Part shown: one piece after another, positions 1-5,858 of the stretch
Numbering within the stretch: the stretch's first letter is position 1
Layout: every line of letters starts with the position of its first letter
Assembly: GCA_017478485.1 (NCBI GenBank)
Contig: JAFVDI010000014.1
Location: forward strand, 1 to 36,391
Direction: 5' to 3'
Origin: Clostridiales bacterium
GTDB taxonomy: Bacteria; Bacillota; Clostridia; Saccharofermentanales; Saccharofermentanaceae
DNA: 36,391 nt
Translations under genes and position numbers: made by a program
The notes under the pieces: generated by a model
Told to the model about the DNA's origin: nothing
The model's input: only the letters and a program-made list of their open reading frames with translations
Databases searched by the model: none

Positions 1-140
1 AGGCAATACATCTTGAAAGCAAAGAAGAAGCACAGAATGCACCGACACCGATTACGAATTATGCGTTATTCCATGATGGGGAGTATGTTACAAACGAGCA
101 AATGAACGATAAGAAATTCTTAAAACTTACAGGAAAGTGA
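1..140 (+). CDS. GNAT acetyltransferase, YoaP-like C-terminus (partial, 5' end outside window)
   Basis: Frame 3 is open from the window edge to the TGA at 138-140 and gives the last 45 residues of a protein. The stretch PTPITNYALFHDGEYVT followed by a DKKFLKL-type ending resembles the YoaP-like domain found at the C-terminus of some GNAT-family N-acetyltransferases; this is recognition from memory. The catalytic acetyl-CoA-binding part would lie upstream and cannot be seen, so neither substrate nor intactness can be judged. No terminator hairpin directly follows the stop. Confidence 0.55.
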   Translation, partial: AIHLESKEEAQNAPTPITNYALFHDGEYVTNEQMNDKKFLKLTGK

Positions 141-276
141 TAGTCGTTTATATCGGAAGCAAAATGAACAATAATTCATCATATAAAGGTTGAGATGACA
201 ATGGATAAAGTTCTGGGATGACAAATGGGAATGTTTCGTGGAAGGACTGGGGCAATACTTGATTGCCTGCATATTA

Positions 277-299
277 TTTTTATCGAAAAACGATAAAAA
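277..299. repeat. Perfect 9-bp inverted repeat, AT-rich
   Basis: TTTTTATCG, five A, then CGATAAAAA form a perfect 9-bp stem with a 5-nt loop. It lies in the 211-bp gap before the small membrane ORF at 352. A second palindrome, ATGGTACCAT, lies near 323-332. Either could be an operator for the downstream ORF; there is no T-tract that would make the 277-299 hairpin a good terminator. Otherwise I recognise nothing between 141 and 351; short open stretches there match no family I know. Confidence 0.4.
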
Positions 300-351
300 G
301 TAATTGTAATTCGATATTTATGATGGTACCATATCCTCAGGAGTGGTACTT

Positions 352-615
352 ATGAAAAAAACGGTAACGATAATCGAATGCTTAATCCTTTTAATAGGTG
401 TCCTTATCAGTCTCAGCGGAACGTTCAATGCCGTAAAGGTGTCGGCTTCTTATATTCCGTGTTTCCTTTTTGCAGTCATGGGGATAGTTTTTATCACTGC
501 CCTTATTCGCAATAAAAACGAAAGCTCTGCGGTTATGATGGGATTCGGGTTCATTGTCATCTATCTGATAATGGCGGGTTTCGGATACCTTATCTGCTTT
601 GCGGCCGCAGCTTGA
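352..615 (+). CDS. Small membrane protein (87 aa), possibly N-terminal remnant of a CPBP-family protein
   Basis: The ATG at 352 is preceded by AGGAG at about 8 nt and is preferred over the GTG at 343. The product has three hydrophobic segments at roughly residues 5-25, 32-52 and 62-84, separated by short polar loops, and ends abruptly in four alanines. No enzyme motif is visible. The reading frame runs into a CPBP protease remnant that is open in another frame from 572. So this may be the front of one decayed CPBP gene (352-823) that lost its EExxxR-containing middle, or an independent small membrane protein fused to debris. I cannot choose between these from sequence alone. Confidence 0.45.
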   Translation: MKKTVTIIECLILLIGVLISLSGTFNAVKVSASYIPCFLFAVMGIVFITALIRNKNESSAVMMGFGFIVIYLIMAGFGYLICFAAAA

Positions 616-823
616 TCCTGACAGCAAAAAAGACCGGGCCATAGCCGTTATCAGCGCAGCTGCTCTGTTTGGGATCGCTCATATTGACCTGTTCACTTTC
701 CGGGTCTCGTGGTTCCAGGTCTGTTATGCTTTTGTACTGGAAATCTTTTACGGATATACCTTTATAAGATCGAAAAGCGTTATCTATCCGATGATAATGC
801 ACAGCATGAGCAATGTGATCTGA
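572..823 (+). pseudogene. CPBP intramembrane metalloprotease, C-terminal remnant
   Basis: Frame 2 is open from 572 to the TGA at 821-823. It encodes a typical C-terminal half of a CPBP (type II CAAX prenyl protease/Abi) protein: the second conserved motif FGIAHI, a hydrophobic segment with YGYTFIRSKSVIYPMI, and the third motif HSMSN. The first catalytic motif, EExxxR, which should precede these, is absent, and no credible start with a ribosome binding site exists (only a TTG at 599). With both the glutamates and the N-terminal membrane segments out of frame or gone, this is read as a broken gene. Confidence 0.6.
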
Positions 824-860
824 CCGGAATATATAATAAATTGCAGTGGAAAATGTTTTC

Positions 861-893
861 AAGGGCTTCAGATTTACTGAGGCCCTTGTTCTT
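861..893 (+). terminator. Intrinsic terminator-like hairpin after the CPBP remnant
   Basis: AAGGGCTTCAG (861-871) pairs with CTGAGGCCCTT (877-887), with one G-U pair, across a 5-nt loop, followed by GTTCTT. It lies 38 bp after the CPBP stop and before the leucine-rich-repeat remnant. Confidence 0.5.
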
Positions 894-905
894 GCCCGGA
901 AGTGA

Positions 906-1328
906 CTTTTCATAGAAATCAGGCCGTTGTCAGAAAACAATGTCATTCCTAAATATTATGGAGTAAAAGATATCAATAACTATGCATTCTGGAATGCTCA
1001 AAGAGTTACGAGCCTGGTAATACCTGAAAGCGTAACTGCTTTAGGAAATAATGCTTTTGGAAATTTAAGCGCTCTAGCAAATGTCAGCCTTTCAAAGGAG
1101 CTGATAGACAGTATTGATCTTGAGAATGTTTTCCCTAATTGTCCTAATTTCCATGAAGACGGGATCACCATCCTGAAAGACAGTATCTTTAAGGCAACAG
1201 TCAAGACAGCCAAGAAGAAGACCAAGAAGGGAACATACAAGATCAAGGTCAAAGTAATGTCGACCGGTAATGCTGAGTACAAAGCATCCGACTGGAAGAC
1301 AGTAACAGTTACGATAAAGATCAAATGA
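906..1328 (+). pseudogene. BspA-type leucine-rich-repeat surface protein, truncated 5' end
   Basis: The frame is open from 906 to TGA at 1326-1328; the only in-frame starts, such as TTG at 927, lack a ribosome binding site. The translation begins inside a LRR_5/BspA-type repeat (INNYAFWNAQRVTSLVIP, then ALGNNAFGNLSALANVSL) and ends in a basic, beta-rich tail (GTYKIKVKV, WKTVTVTIKIK) of the type that closes secreted repeat proteins in Clostridia. No signal peptide is present, and the repeats that normally number many are reduced to about two. It is best read as the 3' end of a larger surface protein gene whose front has been deleted. Confidence 0.55.
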
Positions 1329-1335
1329 TAAAGGA

Positions 1336-1362
1336 ACGCCGGTCAGATGACCGGCGTTTTTA
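1336..1362 (+). terminator. Intrinsic terminator
   Basis: ACGCCGGTCA (1336-1345), a 2-nt loop and TGACCGGCGT (1348-1357) form a perfect 10-bp GC-rich stem followed by TTTTTA. It sits 8 bp after the stop of the leucine-rich-repeat remnant and may also serve the convergent gene at 1374. Confidence 0.85.
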
Positions 1363-1373
1363 TTTTATGCATA

Positions 1374-2264
1374 CTATTCATCTGAAGGATCTTTATCCGC
1401 CTTCTTCGGGCAGGGATCCATGTCCATGAACTCTTTAACGAGTTTCTTATATCGGTTGCGGGACTGCCTGGCCTCTTCGCTCTTTGCCTCGTGCTGTTCA
1501 GTCAGTTCCTTGATCTTCTTTTCGTAAGGGACCATACTCGAACGAAGGCTTTTTGCGTTTATGAATTTGATCAAGTGGTAAATGCCGATTATCAATGCGA
1601 TCAGTACCGCCAAGAAGATAAGGAACGCCCATGCCTTGTTCCAGATGAGAGTGCCTAACACCAATATGGGAAGTATGAACACTAAGGAAATGATGGATTC
1701 ACGTGCTTTTGAATCCTCCATCTCCCATATCTCATGGCAAAGCTCCGTGAACTGGCGGGAGTTGTGATAGTATTCGCTGTTTAATTTACCCAGTGCTGAC
1801 TGCTCGGTCGATTTGTTCCTGCTGATATCCTCGGCTTCGCTGACGAGATCCCTGTAATGCTTGAGTTCGATCAGTGCTTCGCGGACCTTCTCAAAGTAAG
1901 GCCTGTGTTCGGGAAGACAGTTATCGATCGCATTTTTCAGAGCGGGATCATCGGCGCTGACATGAACCGCGGCATCGTTGTTCATAGTGCCCATGGTCTT
2001 CCATTTGTTGCTGCAGATGAAGAGTCCGCGCAGCGCTTCAAAGTCGTGCGGATCCTTTGCGAGCATGAAATCATAAGCGTCCTTTGCCGAACCGTACTCG
2101 TTTCGCCTTATTGCTTTGGACGCTACATCTTTGACATTATCCTCTCTGAAATATTCATAGTCGAAAGAAACACCGCAGAAAGGGCAGACATATATCTGCT
2201 TATCAAGATCGATGTCGAGAAGACCGCCGCAGGTGGGGCAGAGATTACTCTTTACTAATGTCAT
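1374..2264 (-). CDS. Zinc-ribbon, two-transmembrane protein of unknown function (296 aa)
   Basis: The start at 2264 has GGAGG 7 nt upstream and puts the zinc ribbon at the N-terminus; a longer reading frame to 2318 has no such site. Cysteines C9/C12 and C27/C30 form a CPTC...CPFC ribbon. A charged region of about 130 residues, partly helical (DAYDFMLAKDPHDFEALRGL looks TPR-like), follows; then come two adjacent transmembrane helices (roughly residues 190-235) and a basic coiled-coil tail. The topology suggests cytosolic ends joined by a membrane hairpin. Its own promoter is visible upstream, divergent from the MBOAT gene. Function unknown; zinc-ribbon/TM proteins of this kind are common in Clostridia. 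Confidence 0.75.
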   Translation of the reverse strand: MTLVKSNLCPTCGGLLDIDLDKQIYVCPFCGVSFDYEYFREDNVKDVASKAIRRNEYGSAKDAYDFMLAKDPHDFEALRGLFICSNKWKTMGTMNNDAAVHVSADDPALKNAIDNCLPEHRPYFEKVREALIELKHYRDLVSEAEDISRNKSTEQSALGKLNSEYYHNSRQFTELCHEIWEMEDSKARESIISLVFILPILVLGTLIWNKAWAFLIFLAVLIALIIGIYHLIKFINAKSLRSSMVPYEKKIKELTEQHEAKSEEARQSRNRYKKLVKEFMDMDPCPKKADKDPSDE

Positions 2265-2308
2265 TTCTATCCTCCGATTCCAAAGTACCGCGAATGGTAC
2301 TAAAGATA

Positions 2309-2337
2309 ATAATATCAACAGCGATATTTCTTGACAA
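2309..2337 (-). promoter_or_regulatory. Sigma-A-type promoter for the zinc-ribbon gene
   Basis: On the minus strand, TTGTCA (2337-2332) and TATTAT (2314-2309) are separated by exactly 17 bp, about 45 bp upstream of the start at 2264. The -35 overlaps a TTGACA...TGTCAA inverted repeat at 2331-2352. Confidence 0.6.
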
Positions 2338-2363
2338 TATTTGCTCTGTCAAACAGATAACCG

Positions 2364-2411
2364 GAAGCGGACGGACGTCAGTTCGAATCCGCTTCTTATT
2401 TGGAGTATAAT
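2364..2411 (+). promoter_or_regulatory. Hairpin and probable -10 element upstream of the MBOAT gene
   Basis: GAAGCGGA (2364-2371) and TCCGCTTC (2388-2395) make a perfect 8-bp stem with a 16-nt loop, followed by a perfect TATAAT at 2406-2411, 36 bp before the start at 2448. No convincing -35 sits 17 bp upstream of the TATAAT, because the hairpin's right arm occupies that position. The arm may therefore be an operator. Confidence 0.4.
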
Positions 2412-2447
2412 CCAAAGATTAACTGATACTTAGGAGAGGATGGGGTT

Positions 2448-3854
2448 ATGACTTTCAGTTCGCTGCCGTTTTTATTCATGTTCCTGCCGGTGACATTCCT
2501 GCTCTACGCGGTTGTCAGGAACAAGACGGCGAGAAATGCGGTCCTGATCGCTGCGAGCCTTGTGTTCTACGCATACGGCGAGCCCGTGGCGGTCATCATA
2601 ATGATCTTTTCGATCATGCTGAACTATGTTTTCGGAAGACTTGCCTCGGGAACAAAGCATGATAAGCTTGCGGTTGCCCTGGCGGCGGTCCTCAACATAG
2701 GTCTTCTCATTGCATATAAATACACAGGTTTCTTTGTAGAGATCTTTAACGGCGTGACAAGTCTTGGAGTGCCTGTTCCGAACATCAGACTCCCCATCGG
2801 AATATCCTTTTTTACGTTTCAGGGATTAAGCTATGTCATTGACGTTTACAGGGATAAGAAGCTCGTGCAGAAGAATTTCTTCTCGGTGCTGCTTTATATC
2901 TCGTTCTTCCCGCAGCTGATCGCGGGCCCCATCGTAAGATATGAAGACATCGCAAAGCAGATCAATGAAAGAGAGTTCAGCATCGACAGGGTGAGCCGCG
3001 GAATACTGAGGTTCATCTTCGGTCTGTCCAGGAAGGTCCTTATCGCCAACCAGATGGGCTTCATCGCCGACAAGGTGTTCTCGTTTGCTCCCGATCAGAT
3101 CGGAACAGGGGCAGCCTGGATAGGTGCGGTCTGCTATACGCTCCAGATATTCTTTGACTTCTCGGGTTATTCTGACATGGCGATAGGCCTCGGAACTGTC
3201 TTCGGTTTTGACTTCAAGGAGAACTTCGATTATCCGTTCATCGCGGGAAGCATCCAGGAGTTCTGGAGACGCTGGCACATCTCGCTCTCCACATGGTTCA
3301 AGGAATATGTATATATCCCGCTCGGAGGCAACCGCAAAGGCAATGTCAGGACGACGCTCAACAAGCTTTTGGTGTTCTTCCTGACAGGTCTCTGGCACGG
3401 TGCGAATTTCACTTTCATCGTCTGGGGCATGATCCACGGACTTTGCCAGATGTTAGAGACCTATCAGATAATCCCGACCAAGAAGAAATGGTTCAAGCCG
3501 ATAGGACACGTCTATACGCTCCTTGTGACAGTCCTGGCATTCGTTATCTTCAGGGCTGAAACGCTTACACAGGGCTTCGGCATGATAAGGGACATGTTCA
3601 CGGTTCATCCGGGCGAAGCTGCCGTTAATGCACAGATCTATTCGACAGTAAGTGTTCTGGCGATAGTGTCGTTTGTTTTCGCGCTGCTGCTGTCAGCTCC
3701 GGTATTTAAGCTCATAAGAGCAAAGGCGGAGAGCTCGAAGATGTCTTCCGCATATAACTACGCAGCATACACAGGTTCGTTCCTGCTGCTGATAATATCC
3801 ATTCTCATGCTTGCGTCGAGCACATATAACCCTTTCATCTATTTCAGGTTCTAG
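2448..3854 (+). CDS. MBOAT-family membrane-bound O-acyltransferase (AlgI/DltB-like)
   Basis: This is a 468-residue, strongly hydrophobic protein of the length usual for AlgI-type acyltransferases. It carries the family signature FWRRWHISLSTWFKEY from about residue 271, then YIPLGGN, and LTGLWHGA at 312-319 with the presumed catalytic His at 317. Such proteins move acyl (often acetyl) groups across the membrane onto extracellular polysaccharide or teichoic acid. The next gene begins 10 bp downstream and encodes a DHHW/AlgX-like protein, the usual partner. The ATG at 2448 has GGAGAGGA upstream. The acceptor polymer cannot be told, because no polysaccharide or dlt genes lie nearby. Confidence 0.92.
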   Translation: MTFSSLPFLFMFLPVTFLLYAVVRNKTARNAVLIAASLVFYAYGEPVAVIIMIFSIMLNYVFGRLASGTKHDKLAVALAAVLNIGLLIAYKYTGFFVEIFNGVTSLGVPVPNIRLPIGISFFTFQGLSYVIDVYRDKKLVQKNFFSVLLYISFFPQLIAGPIVRYEDIAKQINEREFSIDRVSRGILRFIFGLSRKVLIANQMGFIADKVFSFAPDQIGTGAAWIGAVCYTLQIFFDFSGYSDMAIGLGTVFGFDFKENFDYPFIAGSIQEFWRRWHISLSTWFKEYVYIPLGGNRKGNVRTTLNKLLVFFLTGLWHGANFTFIVWGMIHGLCQMLETYQIIPTKKKWFKPIGHVYTLLVTVLAFVIFRAETLTQGFGMIRDMFTVHPGEAAVNAQIYSTVSVLAIVSFVFALLLSAPVFKLIRAKAESSKMSSAYNYAAYTGSFLLLIISILMLASSTYNPFIYFRF

Positions 3855-3864
3855 GAGGGATTAT

Positions 3865-5343
3865 ATGAACAAGACATTCAAGACAATATATTCGGTACTT
3901 TTCTTCCTGGTGATCTCATTGCCTCTTGTTCTCATGCCGTTCTTTAAGAATAAGGAGAACTTAGAGAAGAGGGACCTGGCAAAGTTCCCTAAGTATGTTG
4001 AGGACGGCAGGCTCAACCAGGACTTTTCGACGGGCTTTGACACATGGCTCAATGACAGGGTTCCTTTCAGGGCGCAGCTTTTGTCATGCTCCAACTTCAT
4101 CAAGACAGAGGTCTTCCACACCTCAACTTCGAACGTCATCAGGGGCAAAGAGGGCTGGCTCTTTTTCGAGAACGAATCGCCTGATTACATGAACACCAAT
4201 GCCATGACTGACAATGAGATCAAGGCTTTCGGCGTAACGCTTTCGCTGATCGAAGAGAACGTAACGTCGAGGGGAGGGAGGTTCGTTTTCGCGCCCATCC
4301 CGAACAAATCGAGCGTGTACGGCGAGAAGATGCCTTCGTGCTATACAAAGGCGCCCGAAAACAATCTGACGAGGATCACCAAAGAGCTCGACCGCATCAA
4401 TGTCAGTCACGCCGACTGCTTATCCATGCTCGTGGAAAACAAGGACAAAGACCTCTATCACAAGCGCGATTCCCATTGGAATTACAAGGGCGCGTTCATG
4501 GGATACAACAGGATAATGGAAAGACTCGGCGCTCCGCATAAGACATATGATGATGCGAAGTTCACAAAGACTCTTACCTGGCGCGGCGATCTGGACAAGC
4601 TCCTTTATCCTGCGGGCGGCTTCATGGATTATCAGTACGATTACGATATCAAGTTCTCGGATTTTACCTTCAAGCGCCCGAAAAAAGTTGAAGATACAGC
4701 GACGCAGCTCAAGGTCTTCATGGGCGACGGTGAGATGAACGACGAGTATTTCATCACGCAGAATAAGTCCGCGCAGAACAACGGCACCGCCTATGTGGTA
4801 AGAGACTCATTCGGAAGGGCGCTCCTGCCTTTCATAATAGACAATTACAAGGAAGCGACATTCAGGAGGACGACGGCACCTGACATAACCGCGGTACCTG
4901 ACGGAGCCGACATGATCTACGAGATCGTCGAGCGCAATCTTCACCGTGTGACCGCTAAGGCGCCCTTCATGTTTGCCCCGCAGAGAAAGCTTGATATTGC
5001 GGGTCTTGCATCAGGCGGCGATGCTAAAGTGTTCTCTTCCAATGAGAAGTACGGAGCAAGGATCTACGGCATGCTTCCGGACGGCATCGAGACCGGAGAC
5101 GGAAGGGTCTGCATTATCCTGTCGGATGGCGGGTCAAGCTATTGCTTTGAGGCGTTCCCCATCTATGAGAAGGAACTGATCTCTGAGACATCCGGTCTTA
5201 ATGCCCCCGCGAGAGCAAACGGCTTTTCCGCATTTATCAACGGCAAGGAGACGCCGCTTTCCGGCACTTACGATATAACTGTCGTCACAGGCGGCAAGAC
5301 TTACCAAGGCTCGAAAATAACATTAAGCCCTGCCGCTTCGTAA
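3865..5343 (+). CDS. DHHW-family (AlgX/AlgJ-like) SGNH-type protein
   Basis: The ATG at 3865 is preceded by AGGAGG and is 10 bp after the MBOAT stop; the open frame extends upstream only into that gene. The 492-residue product has an N-terminal signal anchor (about residues 5-25), a GKEGWLF motif, the family motif DSHW at 202-205 with the catalytic-type His at 204, and RDSFGRALL with the candidate nucleophile Ser315. This matches the SGNH-like fold of AlgX/AlgJ and DHHW proteins that work with MBOAT transporters to O-acetylate secreted polymers. A C-terminal extension of about 100 residues looks beta-rich. The protein should sit outside the membrane next to the MBOAT partner. Confidence 0.85.
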   Translation: MNKTFKTIYSVLFFLVISLPLVLMPFFKNKENLEKRDLAKFPKYVEDGRLNQDFSTGFDTWLNDRVPFRAQLLSCSNFIKTEVFHTSTSNVIRGKEGWLFFENESPDYMNTNAMTDNEIKAFGVTLSLIEENVTSRGGRFVFAPIPNKSSVYGEKMPSCYTKAPENNLTRITKELDRINVSHADCLSMLVENKDKDLYHKRDSHWNYKGAFMGYNRIMERLGAPHKTYDDAKFTKTLTWRGDLDKLLYPAGGFMDYQYDYDIKFSDFTFKRPKKVEDTATQLKVFMGDGEMNDEYFITQNKSAQNNGTAYVVRDSFGRALLPFIIDNYKEATFRRTTAPDITAVPDGADMIYEIVERNLHRVTAKAPFMFAPQRKLDIAGLASGGDAKVFSSNEKYGARIYGMLPDGIETGDGRVCIILSDGGSSYCFEAFPIYEKELISETSGLNAPARANGFSAFINGKETPLSGTYDITVVTGGKTYQGSKITLSPAAS

Positions 5344-5399
5344 AAGATATCCTCTGTACACCTGTTTTTAGGCAAAAATGAGGCATCCTCCCGCCACAG

Positions 5400-5453
5400 T
5401 TGACAATTGTAGCCTCGTCATGTTAGATTAAGCTTGCTTAAGCTACAATTGTA
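5400..5453 (+). promoter_or_regulatory. BlaI-type operators overlapping the promoter of the BlaI/M56 operon
   Basis: TTGACA at 5400-5405 fits a -35, with TAGATT at 5424-5429 (18 bp spacing) as the best -10. ACAATTGT (5403-5410) and TACAATTGTA (5444-5453) are near-identical palindromes with the TACA...TGTA pattern bound by BlaI/MecI repressors. The first overlaps the -35 and the second lies after the -10, so repressor binding would block initiation. This implies autoregulation of the repressor and co-regulation of the metalloprotease. Confidence 0.75.
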
Positions 5454-5477
5454 AACTGCATTTTGGAGGTTTATTTC

Positions 5478-5855
5478 ATGTCAGATAATCTTGCCAGCAA
5501 GATAACCGATTCCGAACTGGAAGTCATGAAGCTGCTGTGGTGCGCAAAGGACGCTCTGCCCGTTACGGAGATTCGTGAAAAGCTTCAGGGATCGAAAGGC
5601 TGGGAACCTGCGACGATCAAGACATTAGTCTCAAGACTCGTGTCAAAAGGCGTTGTACGTCAGGAAAAACGTAATGTTTACTACTATTCTCCGGTAATAA
5701 CGGAAAAGGAATACAGTTCATGGGCCACAAAGGATCTCATTACCCGTATCTATAACGGGAAGGCCAGTGATCTGATAGCTTCTCTCGTAAGTTCGAACGG
5801 CCTTACAAAGGACGATATCGCCGAATTGCGGGAAATGTTCAAGGTGGAGGAATAA
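5478..5855 (+). CDS. BlaI/MecI/CopY-family winged-helix repressor
   Basis: The 125-residue product has the typical BlaI length and sequence: an N-terminal winged helix beginning ITDSELEVMKLLW, with TIKTLVSRLVSKGVV as recognition helix and YYYSPVITEKEY as wing, and a C-terminal dimerisation helix ending in EELREMF-like residues. ATG 5478 has GGAGG 8 nt upstream; the TTG at 5463 is not needed. The gene ends 3 bp before the M56 metallopeptidase, the standard BlaI-BlaR1 order. Two palindromic operators upstream indicate that it represses its own operon until the membrane partner triggers its cleavage or release. Confidence 0.92.
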   Translation: MSDNLASKITDSELEVMKLLWCAKDALPVTEIREKLQGSKGWEPATIKTLVSRLVSKGVVRQEKRNVYYYSPVITEKEYSSWATKDLITRIYNGKASDLIASLVSSNGLTKDDIAELREMFKVEE

Positions 5856-5858
5856 AGA

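Noticed and set aside
2331..2359. TTGACA as -35 for the MBOAT gene
   Set aside because: No acceptable -10 lies 16-18 bp downstream on the plus strand; a TATAAT closer to the gene and a minus-strand promoter using the same bases fit better.
2361..2400. tRNA-like T-arm (GTTCGAATCC)
   Set aside because: The bases flanking the loop do not pair as a five-base T-stem and no anticodon or acceptor arms can be built; it is the loop and right arm of an 8-bp hairpin.
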